Origin: Myroides marinus | Lineage (GTDB): Bacteria > Bacteroidota > Bacteroidia > Flavobacteriales > Flavobacteriaceae | DNA: 64,000 nt | Assembly (NCBI RefSeq): GCF_900109075.1 | Contig: NZ_FNYS01000008.1 | Location: forward strand, 62,001-126,000 | Direction: 5' to 3' | Shown: positions 54,249-62,055 of the stretch, piece by piece | How the letters are laid out: each line of letters opens with the position of its first letter | How positions within the stretch are numbered: the first letter of the stretch is position 1 | Position numbers and translations under genes: made by a program | Notes under the pieces: model-generated | Databases searched by the model: none | The model's input: only the letters and a program-made list of their open reading frames with translations | Told to the model about the DNA's origin: nothing

Positions 54249-55376
54249 TTACTTCTTACTAATAGCCGCTTTATAAATGTCTTCGTATAAAGGCACTACC
54301 TTATCTATACTGAACTTCTTCGCTACTTCACGAGCTTGTTCTTTAAATTTGCATAAAGTATCTTGATCTTTTAAGATTTTAAGAGCATTGACTACCATAT
54401 CTTCTACATCTCCCACATTACTTAAATACCCTGACACACCTGGTTCATTTACCTCTGGCAACCCTCCAGTATTACTAGATATTACTGGTACTCCCATTGC
54501 CATAGCCTCCAATGCAGCTAATCCGAAACTCTCTGTTTCAGAGGGTAGTAAGAACAAGTCAGAATAAGATAAGATATGCTCTATCTCATTACTATTTCCA
54601 AAGAAGATAATCTTATCATAGATACCTAATTCCATCGCTTGGCGTTCTGCGCGCTCCTTCTCTGGTCCGTCTCCTACAAGCATTAACTTAGCAGGCATTT
54701 CTTTCTGTATACCATAGAATACAGACACCACGTCCTCTATGCGTTTTACTTTTCTGAAGTTACTGATATGAGTTATAATAACCTCATCTTTACTTGCCAT
54801 CGCACTACGCTTACATGGCGTATCTTCACAGTCTACTTCTTTTACCTCGATAAAGTTTGGTATTACATGAATATCCTTCTCTGTACCAAATAGGCAATGC
54901 GTAGATTGTTTTAATGACTCTGATACAGAAGTTACATAATCTGAGTTATTAATACTAAAGCTTACTGCTGATTTATAATTAGGATGATTACCCACTAGTG
55001 TGATATCAGTTCCGTGAAGCGTTGTTATCATAGGCAAGTTAATACCTTGCTCTTTTAACATCTGCTTAGCCATATACCCTGCATAAGCATGAGGAATAGC
55101 GTAGTGTACATGCAGTACATCTATTTTAAACAACTTCACCATATCTACTAACTTACTAGATAAGGCCAGCTCATAGGGCTGATAGTGGAATAACGGGTAT
55201 TCCGGTACATTTACTTCGTGATAGAATATATTAGGATTTAGCAAGGCTAAACGCACTGGTTGACTATAAGTAATAAAATGCACCTCGTGATTTCTTTTGG
55301 CTAATTCCAATCCTAATTCTGTGGCTACTACACCACTACCTCCAAAGGTTGGATAGCATACGATGGCTATTTTCAT
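54249..55376 (-). CDS. bshA: N-acetyl-alpha-D-glucosaminyl L-malate synthase (bacillithiol step 1)
   Basis: 375 residues. KIAIVCYPTFGGSGVVATEL is the BshA N-terminal pattern of GT4 glycosyltransferases, with HVHYAIPHAYAGYMAKQML, MLVGDGPEKERAERQA and the EX7E motif in ETESFGLAALEAMAMGVPVI. It transfers GlcNAc from UDP-GlcNAc to malate. Other bacillithiol genes are not in the window. Confidence 0.93.
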   Translation of the reverse strand: MKIAIVCYPTFGGSGVVATELGLELAKRNHEVHFITYSQPVRLALLNPNIFYHEVNVPEYPLFHYQPYELALSSKLVDMVKLFKIDVLHVHYAIPHAYAGYMAKQMLKEQGINLPMITTLHGTDITLVGNHPNYKSAVSFSINNSDYVTSVSESLKQSTHCLFGTEKDIHVIPNFIEVKEVDCEDTPCKRSAMASKDEVIITHISNFRKVKRIEDVVSVFYGIQKEMPAKLMLVGDGPEKERAERQAMELGIYDKIIFFGNSNEIEHILSYSDLFLLPSETESFGLAALEAMAMGVPVISSNTGGLPEVNEPGVSGYLSNVGDVEDMVVNALKILKDQDTLCKFKEQAREVAKKFSIDKVVPLYEDIYKAAISKK

Positions 55377-55504
55377 ATAATTATTGCTTGTATTTAGAAA
55401 GTTTAAAGATAATTCTAATATTTAAATACACATTATTTTTAACTTCCTACTTTTCTATAAGACGCTTTTTTAACAGTCAAATCCACTAATACTCTCTAAT
55501 TCTA

Positions 55505-56116
55505 TTAGATAAAAAAAGAGAACCACAATATGATTCTCCTTTTTAAAATCCTTGTCAAATATATATATAAACTACTACTCTGCTTTCCAAAAAGCCCATT
55601 CTTTTCCGTTAAATACACACAATATTTAGATACTGTATCATAGACAATTGTACCTGCTGCTGGGCTTTTAAGGTTAAGATGAGGACTTGCCATTTTCGGT
55701 AGTACCATCGCCTTATTGTCTGCTTCTAAAATTAAAGCTCCTGAAGCTGTAGAAGACTGATTCCCGATGATAGTAGGTGCTTGATCATCTACTAACCCTT
55801 GCTGAATGCTGGTATCTACTTCTCCTGTATTAACAGACATATCTTCCCATTTAGCAGAAGTTCCTGCTATATAGTATTTCACTTTCTTATCATTCGAGTC
55901 AAATATCATAGTTCCTCCTACTGGCGTTTTCACATCACCTTCTTTAGTTACCCAGGACAAGACTATTCCTCTAGCATCATTCTCTTTAAAATCTAATAAC
56001 ACATTAGGTCCTTCTACTTCGAACTTCCTTATTGCTGTTTGTCCAAAGCTAGATGCTGTTCCTAATAGGGCAGAAAAGATCAAAACTAAAGACTGTTTAT
56101 TTAATATATGTATCAT
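55505..56116 (-). pseudogene. VGIGT-class secreted protein gene frameshifted near its 3' end
   Basis: The ORF is 203 residues with a signal peptide and a TIVYDTVSKYCVY region, but the last ~35 residues (LTEKNGLFGKQ... LWFSFFI) do not fit the family. In the next frame the same DNA reads CVFNGKEWAFWKAE then TAG at 55575-55577, exactly the expected end (compare LYNGKTWGC in the neighbour). Two extra bases in the ACACACA tract at 55615-55621 explain this. A hairpin terminator at 55512-55544 follows the restored stop and lies inside the shifted ORF. Either a dinucleotide-slippage mutation, phase variation, or an assembly error. Confidence 0.75.
55512..55544 (-). terminator. Terminator of the frameshifted surface-protein gene
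   Basis: On the minus strand AAAAGGAGAATCA pairs imperfectly with TGGTTCTCTTTT and is followed by T7. Placed about 30 bp after the stop restored by the frameshift correction. Confidence 0.65.
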
Positions 56117-56153
56117 AGCGTTTCACTTTAAATTATTAAAAAGTAACAGGTTC

Positions 56154-56510
56154 TTATTCGTCAACACATCCTTGAACAACACATCCCCAAGTTTTTCCAT
56201 TGTACAGTTTCAAACAGTTTGCTGTCGAATCGTACACCATCATTCCCTCTACAGGTTTTAAGGCTTCTATTTGGGCAGTAGTCAGACGAGTAAGTACTAA
56301 TCCTTTGTTATAAGACTCTAGTACTACAAATGCATTTCCACGTTTAGATACCCAATCACTATTCTTTCTATTTAATGTAGATATAGCCATAAAACCACTT
56401 GAATTCATAATGTCTCCGTTGTTACCTACTACTGTTGGATAATAACAAATACTACAGAATGGCAACTCTTGCTCTCCATTAGCATTAGCTAATGCCCCTG
56501 GAAGACACAC
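56154..56510 (-). pseudogene. 5'-truncated gene remnant of a VGIGT-class surface protein
   Basis: The last 118 codons carry the family C-terminus: KGLVLTRLTTAQIEALKPVE, GMMVYDSTANCLKLYNGKTW. There is no ATG start (the first Met is a GTG at 56510), and no signal peptide. The frame is open to 56567, but that part is heptamer repeat DNA of the GTTTACG type. So the 5' half has been lost at the junction with the repeat mosaic. It is upstream of the frameshifted gene at 55505 and probably belonged to the same locus. Confidence 0.7.
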
Positions 56511-56836
56511 ATCCTCTACTGATAACGGATTTAGATAGAAAATAGTGAACGGTGTACAGTTTACGGTTTACAGTATTTGCCTTCGGCATTAGGTACTAAT
56601 ATTACCCCGCTACGCAAATGTCTCCTGACTTTTCGTTTGTTTATAGTAATCGGTTTACAGAGTACAACCGCTGCACAAATGTCTCCTGACTTTGCGTTTG
56701 TTTATAGTAATTGGTTTACAGGTTGTACTCTGTAAACCAATTACTATAAACCTATTTCACTCCACCCCTCCACTGATCTCCAAACATACATAATGCCGAA
56801 GGCAAACATTCCTCATTCCTAGTTGTCCATTCTTCA
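56511..56836. repeat. Repeat mosaic with 61-bp direct repeats and nested inverted repeats
   Basis: GTGAACG/GTGTACA/GTTTACG/GTTTACA heptamers (56545-56572); TTGCCTTCGGCATTAGG module; two near-identical 61-bp direct repeats with AAATGTCTCCTGAC at 56616 and 56677; a perfect 22-bp inverted repeat (56700-56721 with 56730-56751); an overlapping 29-bp inverted repeat (56641-56669 with 56721-56749, one mismatch); ATGCCGAAGGCAAAC (about 56803), and ATTCCTC-type heptamers ending on the stop codon of the 56837 gene. Confidence 0.8.
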
Positions 56837-57235
56837 TTAAATCCACTTCTCTATAAGGTGATACCACATCGTCTGTCCCTCTCCTATCATAAACACTGCA
56901 GAAGACTCACGTTCTGTTCTTAGCTCATCTGTCTGTTGTATTTCTATATAATTCACGATAACATGACTAAAAGTCGCATAACCCTCTATATCCTTTACCT
57001 CAATCTGACGAGTAGGGAAAATACCGTAAGCTGTAGCTAACCATTGTACGAAGGTCTCATATCCCATACTCTTCCCATCTCCATTAGTCATTACAAAAGA
57101 CGGATTAAACGTACTTACTATAGCCTGATAAAGCTCATCTTTATTCTCAGCAGTTCCATTAAACCACGTTTGTATATTCACGTGAAAGTCAACAACCTGT
57201 TGCTTTCCTAACTCTAAGTTATCTATTGTATTCAT
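56837..57235 (-). CDS. SnoaL-like / NTF2-fold protein
   Basis: 132 residues. VVDFHVNIQTWFNGTAENKD, STFNPSFVMTNGDGKSMGYE and SAVFMIGEGQTMWYHLIEKW are the strands and helices of the small cone-shaped SnoaL/DUF4440 fold. Its stop codon is supplied by the TTCATTAA heptamer of the repeat mosaic. It begins 6 bp after the MFS gene, so the two are one transcript. Confidence 0.78.
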   Translation of the reverse strand: MNTIDNLELGKQQVVDFHVNIQTWFNGTAENKDELYQAIVSTFNPSFVMTNGDGKSMGYETFVQWLATAYGIFPTRQIEVKDIEGYATFSHVIVNYIEIQQTDELRTERESSAVFMIGEGQTMWYHLIEKWI

Positions 57236-57241
57236 CTTGAT

Positions 57242-58612
57242 TTATTTTAATTTACTTAATTGACGATAAAAAACAATACTTACTAACTGCACCCCACCTA
57301 TGACAGATATAGCAATCCCGAAGGCTATAGGATATCCCCATAAGATACTCAGACTAAAGAATACTGTCCCAATTATAGCACCTCCTAATACACTCCCCAC
57401 CTGAATAGTAGTACTCACTATACCAGACGCTTGTCCAACGTGCTCCACAGCAATACTTCGAATACTCTCTTTCATCATTACAGGCATTAACAGCCCATGT
57501 CCTAAACCAGCAAATAAAAACAAAATATGCATGATTAAAGCTGGTTCTTTTAACTGACTAAACAACAATCCTAAACTCACAAAAGAGATAAACAATAACC
57601 CCAACCCTAAGCGGATCCAAAAAGAAGCCTCCTTATTTACCTTTGCGAATAAGATAGGCCCTAAGAAAAATCCTATACCATAGGGCAATATCGCAATCCC
57701 AGCAATCAACACATCCCAGTGCAAGTATGACTGTAAGTAATAAGGATAACAAATAAACAATCCTGCTGTAAAATTGTAAAACAAAATAATAGGAAGGTTA
57801 TAAGCAAAAGCTTTGTTTTTAAATAAAGACATGGACAACAGTACAGATTGATTGTGCTGTTCTCGATAAGTCTCGTATTTCACAAAGCTAAATGTCAATG
57901 CACTACTCATCGCTAAAATTCCAAATATCCACCATGCCCATTGATACGTTCGCCCATAAATAAGCGGAGTGATAAAGCACAGTAGCGCACTTATGATCAG
58001 TACTACACCGATATAATCTATCCTTTGCTTTTGTATTTGCTCTTTAGGCATTTGACTATAAATACCATATAGACAGACTATGGCTACTGGTACATTGACT
58101 AAAAAGATAATCTCCCAAGTCAGTCCCCAAATATGTAGGTTTAATAACATTCCTCCTAATAATTGCCCTACGATAGCTGCTAACCCAAATACAGACCCGA
58201 ATACCCCTAAAGCCTTGGCGCGTTCTGATTCGTCAAACAATATTCTAATCGAGGCTAATACCTGTGGAGCTAATAAAGATGCTCCTACCCCTTGTAAGAA
58301 ACGCGAGAAGATTAACCAGCCTATAGTAGGCGAAAAAGCACAAGCCAAAGAAGAAATTAAAAATATCCATAGCCCAGTGGTAAACACTCTTCGCCTTCCG
58401 TATATATCCCCTAGCTTTCCACTACAGACTACTAAGGCAGCATAAGTCAGCCCATAGACAGCAATCACCATCTGAAGCTGATTATCCATAGCATCAAAAG
58501 CATTCTTAATCGCAGGCAAAGCCATATTGACAATAAAATAATCCAACGGAGACAAAAAAGCTCCTATCACTAAATAGCGGAGAATACTCCATCTATTCTT
58601 ATATGCACTCAT
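57242..58612 (-). CDS. MFS transporter, DHA2-like
   Basis: 456 residues from ATG 58612 (MSAYKNRWSILRYLVIGAFL); the longer frame opens with TTG at 58657 and would cover the operator palindrome. LDYFIVNMALPAIKNAF, GKLGDIYGRRRVFTTGLWIF and LLGGMLLNLHIWGLTWEIIF are drug:H+ antiporter motifs. It is divergent from the AraC gene at 58696, with an 18-bp palindrome between, and is followed by the SnoaL-like gene. Confidence 0.9.
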   Translation of the reverse strand: MSAYKNRWSILRYLVIGAFLSPLDYFIVNMALPAIKNAFDAMDNQLQMVIAVYGLTYAALVVCSGKLGDIYGRRRVFTTGLWIFLISSLACAFSPTIGWLIFSRFLQGVGASLLAPQVLASIRILFDESERAKALGVFGSVFGLAAIVGQLLGGMLLNLHIWGLTWEIIFLVNVPVAIVCLYGIYSQMPKEQIQKQRIDYIGVVLIISALLCFITPLIYGRTYQWAWWIFGILAMSSALTFSFVKYETYREQHNQSVLLSMSLFKNKAFAYNLPIILFYNFTAGLFICYPYYLQSYLHWDVLIAGIAILPYGIGFFLGPILFAKVNKEASFWIRLGLGLLFISFVSLGLLFSQLKEPALIMHILFLFAGLGHGLLMPVMMKESIRSIAVEHVGQASGIVSTTIQVGSVLGGAIIGTVFFSLSILWGYPIAFGIAISVIGGVQLVSIVFYRQLSKLK

Positions 58613-58625
58613 AAAGTTATTTTTA

Positions 58626-58643
58626 TTTACTTTGCAAAGTAAA
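58626..58643. promoter_or_regulatory. Perfect 18-bp palindrome in the divergent MFS/AraC promoter region
   Basis: TTTACTTTGCAAAGTAAA, symmetric over all 18 bases, 14 bp upstream of the MFS start. Its half ACTTTG on the minus strand resembles a -7 box (TACTTTG). It could be an operator for the divergently encoded AraC regulator or another dimeric protein. Confidence 0.55.
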
Positions 58644-58695
58644 CACCCTAGATACAAATTATTTTGTACTTTAAAAGGTTTTCACAGTATGCCTT

Positions 58696-59553
58696 ATGAC
58701 ACAGAAAAACAACTTTGATCCTATCGTTATCAATGAGATTAACCTAGTAGAAGGTACTTTGACTATACAGCCAAAAGCCCACTTGACTATAGTCTATATA
58801 CAAAAAGGCAAAGGCATAAGCATATATGATGACCATAAAGTACCTTTTAAGAAAGGAAAGCTCTTTGTCATCCCTTTTGACACTAAATACACTTTTGAGA
58901 GCAAAGACTGCTCCTTGCTTATTATTGAATGCCCACAGTCTTTTATCACACAGATACGCACTGAGGCTGACCGCATCGAGACTTGTGATAATATCAATAA
59001 ATTGACGTATATCACACATAACTATCACTCTAAGGCAGGATGTGTGTTTAACGATGAACTAGACGGAGTATTTGCAGAACAGCTACTACACAATATCCTA
59101 AGAGAACATCATAACAATGCTCAAGATTACTTGATCATCAGACAGTGTATCTCTATCCTCCTTAATCTAGTCGCTCGCAACCTGATCCAGCATGATTATG
59201 AACAGATTAATGAAAACAGAAAGGCTCAGGATATCATGAAGATTATTACCTATATACAGAAACATATAAGTCAGAAACAGAGATTATCTTTAGATACCTT
59301 AGCTACAGAGTTCAGTCTGTCTAAAAACTACTTAGGAGAGTACTTTAAAAAACAAACTGGTGTATCTCTACAAGATTACATCTTAGATTATAAACTTAAA
59401 CTAGTCGAAACTAGACTAAAATACAGCGCTGTACGCTTAAAAGAAATAGCCTTTGAACTAGGCTTTAACGACGAGAGTCATCTGTCTAAACTCTTTAAAA
59501 AGTATAAACAGATGACTCCCTCTCAGTATAGAGCATTACACCAAAAACTGTAG
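58696..59553 (+). CDS. AraC-family transcriptional regulator, divergent from the MFS gene
   Basis: 285 residues. A cupin sensor (LTIVYIQKGKGISIYDDHKV) is followed by the HTH: LDTLATEFSLSKNYLGEYFK and LKEIAFELGFNDESHLSKLF. The intergenic space to the MFS start is 83 bp and contains an 18-bp palindrome, so it probably controls the efflux gene and itself. Confidence 0.9.
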   Translation: MTQKNNFDPIVINEINLVEGTLTIQPKAHLTIVYIQKGKGISIYDDHKVPFKKGKLFVIPFDTKYTFESKDCSLLIIECPQSFITQIRTEADRIETCDNINKLTYITHNYHSKAGCVFNDELDGVFAEQLLHNILREHHNNAQDYLIIRQCISILLNLVARNLIQHDYEQINENRKAQDIMKIITYIQKHISQKQRLSLDTLATEFSLSKNYLGEYFKKQTGVSLQDYILDYKLKLVETRLKYSAVRLKEIAFELGFNDESHLSKLFKKYKQMTPSQYRALHQKL

Positions 59554-59558
59554 TTTCT

Positions 59559-60371
59559 CTACCATACGCCGTCTTTATAATCAGCATTGTAAATACCAAA
59601 TAGATTAAAAGACGAATGACTAAACTGTCCCTCTACTATCGATTTATACAAGGCCATCTTAGAGTTTGTTCTTAACACACTTAAAGTCTCCGTATAATCA
59701 AAGGTATAGACTGTTGTATTCGTCATTTGATTACACTCTTTTTTAATAGAGATAAGGCTGTCATTTAATTTAGCATTGATCGTATATATTGATATTTGTT
59801 GATCTTTCAGATAATCTTTCATGTCTTCAAAATTAGGCACATCTTGCACCCAATTCTCTATAAGTTCAATACCTAAACTATCTATTAGCTCACTTTCTTG
59901 ATTAGTAGATACACTAAGGTGTGCTCTTAATACCTTCTCATTATTGTGTAACTGAATAAAAGAGTCATCCTTTAAATTATTTAAACACCTAGCTAGAAAA
60001 TCATCAAACGTAAATCCCGTTTCCTCTATTTCATCATCTACCCAGTTATATATCTTTCTATCCTGTATATCATCTGTTCTAAGTAGCCAGAAATCCTCTC
60101 CACCATTATCACCTATCATAACATAATTTTGTTCTGCTTCATATAAATATCCATTTTGCTCTATCCACTCCTCTTTATTAGCAAACAAACCATATATCAA
60201 ATCTTGGTATATACCGAAGTGTAATAGAAACTTCTTGTAGTACTGTGGTAACACATTAGATATACTAGCCTCTAATTCAGCCACTTCATCTTGTGTTAAA
60301 GGTTTATAAAACAAATAGTCTTCAAAAGGTAGTATTTCTTTTAAGAACAATTTATAATCTATAATTGTCAT
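59559..60371 (-). CDS. SMI1/KNR4 (SUKH)-family protein
   Basis: 270 residues. LEASISNVLPQYYKKFLLHF and YVMIGDNGGEDFWLLR..D are the core of the SUKH/SMI1-KNR4 domain (about 25-125). Family members are often immunity proteins against polymorphic toxins or contact-dependent nucleases, but there is no toxin gene next to this one. The C-terminal half is unrelated to that domain. Its stop lies 6 bp after the AraC stop on the other strand. Confidence 0.8.
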   Translation of the reverse strand: MTIIDYKLFLKEILPFEDYLFYKPLTQDEVAELEASISNVLPQYYKKFLLHFGIYQDLIYGLFANKEEWIEQNGYLYEAEQNYVMIGDNGGEDFWLLRTDDIQDRKIYNWVDDEIEETGFTFDDFLARCLNNLKDDSFIQLHNNEKVLRAHLSVSTNQESELIDSLGIELIENWVQDVPNFEDMKDYLKDQQISIYTINAKLNDSLISIKKECNQMTNTTVYTFDYTETLSVLRTNSKMALYKSIVEGQFSHSSFNLFGIYNADYKDGVW

Positions 60372-60532
60372 ATTTATATCTCTTAGAATTTCAAGTAAAA
60401 TTAGTTAAAACTAAGCAGATACATCCCCCTGTAAACAGCTATTTATCTTATAAAAATGGTAAATTATGTTAGGAAACTCAAATTCATAAAAGTAAATAGT
60501 ACATTCGCCCGCGAAACAATAAACGATAGCCA

Positions 60533-60925
60533 ATGAGTACAAAAATACAAAGACTTAACCCTAGTACTTTAGCAGCTCCTGTGGGAAGATATTCTCATGT
60601 AACAGTAGTTCCTAAAGGTGCTAATCTATATACATTCTCAGGACAAATAGGAACGGACGCAATGGGAAATATCCCAGATACTTTCAATGCACAAGTTCAA
60701 AATACTTTTATGAACATCATCCAGGTATTAGCTAGCCAGAACCTACAAGCTGAGGACGTAATTAAAGTAAATATATGGGCAACGAAAGAGATTGACTGGG
60801 ACTTCTTCTACGAGGTATGGGACAATACATTTGGCACAGATTATCCATCGATGACCGTTGGTTATATCACCGCTCTAGGATTACCCGAAATCCTATTAGA
60901 AATAGAAATTTGGGCTGCTAAATAG
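60533..60925 (+). CDS. RidA/YjgF-family protein without the usual catalytic arginine
   Basis: 130 residues. NTFMNIIQVLASQNLQAEDV, VKVNIWATKEIDWDFFYEVW and GLPEILLEIEIWAAK are RidA-family elements. In enamine deaminases the motif before the last strand is P.R (Arg105 in the E. coli protein); here it reads YPSMTVGY, with Met in place of Arg. So this member is probably not a 2-aminoacrylate deaminase. The trimer fold is presumably kept. Confidence 0.82.
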   Translation: MSTKIQRLNPSTLAAPVGRYSHVTVVPKGANLYTFSGQIGTDAMGNIPDTFNAQVQNTFMNIIQVLASQNLQAEDVIKVNIWATKEIDWDFFYEVWDNTFGTDYPSMTVGYITALGLPEILLEIEIWAAK

Positions 60926-60954
60926 TAGTTTAGGTCTATAATCATAATAAGTAG

Positions 60955-60984
60955 AAAAGAGTTGCTCACAAAGCAACTCTTTTT
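60955..60984. terminator. Terminator after the RidA-like gene
   Basis: AAAGAGTTGCT / AGCAACTCTTT stem with CACAA loop and T run, 30 bp after the stop at 60925. Confidence 0.85.
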
Positions 60985-61065
60985 GTTTTTGTATCTCTGT
61001 TTTACTGAACTCTTTACCTAGCTGTCTATTAAACATGTTTGCCCATCCTTCATTCGATATTGACT

Positions 61066-61152
61066 GATTCCGTTGTGATTCCGTCATAAGTCCGCTATCA
61101 CTCCCTTAAAAAGTTAAAAACAACGGAGTCATGACAAAGTTATAACTCAGTC
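61066..61152 (-). repeat. 87-bp inverted-repeat element, copy B
   Basis: The core 61066-61130 is 65 bp with GATTCCGTTGT / ACAACGGAGTC ends (one mismatch). In reverse complement it matches copy A at 13743-13829 (49 of 65 core positions; 61115-61132 exactly matches 13763-13780). Confidence 0.75.
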
Positions 61153-61276
61153 ATAATCCACTCACTTTATAGCGAATTAATGTGTTATTAATATCGGTTA
61201 AAAGGGAAGTTAAACGTTGAAAAAGGATAGATTTGATTTAAGTGTTTTCTTTGCGGATAAGTTACCCCCAATCACG

Positions 61277-61291
61277 CAGATTTGTAATCTG
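61277..61291 (+). repeat. REP-like hairpin, copy 5
   Basis: CAGATT-TGT-AATCTG, the shortest copy; followed by GAGCTAC, similar to the CTAC tail of the other copies. Confidence 0.5.
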
Positions 61292-61524
61292 AGCTACATC
61301 ATACGACTAATTTTAGAGATACACTGAACTCTAAATCTTCCTCTTCTCTATTATTTGATTTAATTCATTACTGCACTTAAGAAAAGGGAATGAATAGTCT
61401 TTTTTACCATTCTCAAAATGACACTATATTTTACATAAAAAACGAGTTCGCTAATCACATAACCTCTCAAGATACCAATAAAATCAACACTTCACAGCGT
61501 TTTCTTCGAGTATCCTTCGGGAAC

Positions 61525-61576
61525 TGTTCGGGAACGCTTCGGAAAACATGCCCTTTTTCCGAAGCGTTCCCGAACA
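61525..61576. repeat. Perfect 22-bp G/C-rich inverted repeat
   Basis: Arms 61525-61546 and 61555-61576 (TGTTCGGGAACGCTTCGGAA...) are exact complements around an 8-nt loop. Just upstream a related GGGAACTGTTCGGGAACG direct repeat of TTCGGGAAC occurs. It has no T run on the expected side and no adjacent gene. Confidence 0.75.
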
Positions 61577-62055
61577 ATGGTCGAACAACACTGCATAAAT
61601 ACTGGGATTAAAGCAAAATAAACTTTGAACTTGGTTAAAAAAAATAATACATAATGCGAATTCAAACACTTTAAGGAATGGTGTTTTTTATACTTGAAGG
61701 AAGATTGTTTCTTGCTTTGATTTATGTCATTCACAGCACTCAAATCATCAGTTAGACAACTGATATAAAGCAAAGTACTCCACAAAGATACAAAAAATAT
61801 AAATTCCCTTAAAGGCTACTTTATACCTACCCCACCCCCATTATAAACTTCCCTATCCCTTCTTGTGCTTACACCTCTTTCAAAAAGATAGACAATAACT
61901 CTTCTTTTAGTGCATTATCTTACAACTACACTATACATCGCTCTTTTTGTTATAATACTTCTACATCACTATAAATAAGCCCTTACCAAACAATACATTA
62001 ACATTTAGTTACCAACGACTTAAGAAAATATTCTCAAAATAAGAAGCATAAAGAT

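Noticed and set aside
58744..59028. Minus-strand ORFs inside the AraC gene at 58.7-59.0 kb
   Set aside because: Antisense to a clear AraC coding sequence; no separate support.
60896..61087. Minus-strand ORF of 63 codons
   Set aside because: It starts in repeat element copy B, contains a transcription terminator and overlaps the end of the RidA-like gene.
61390..61785. Short ORFs on both strands around the 22-bp inverted repeat
   Set aside because: Their sequence (GNCSGTLRKT and its mirror FGNC/SEAFPN) is just the translation of the inverted repeat; no starts with credible context and no homologue-like features.
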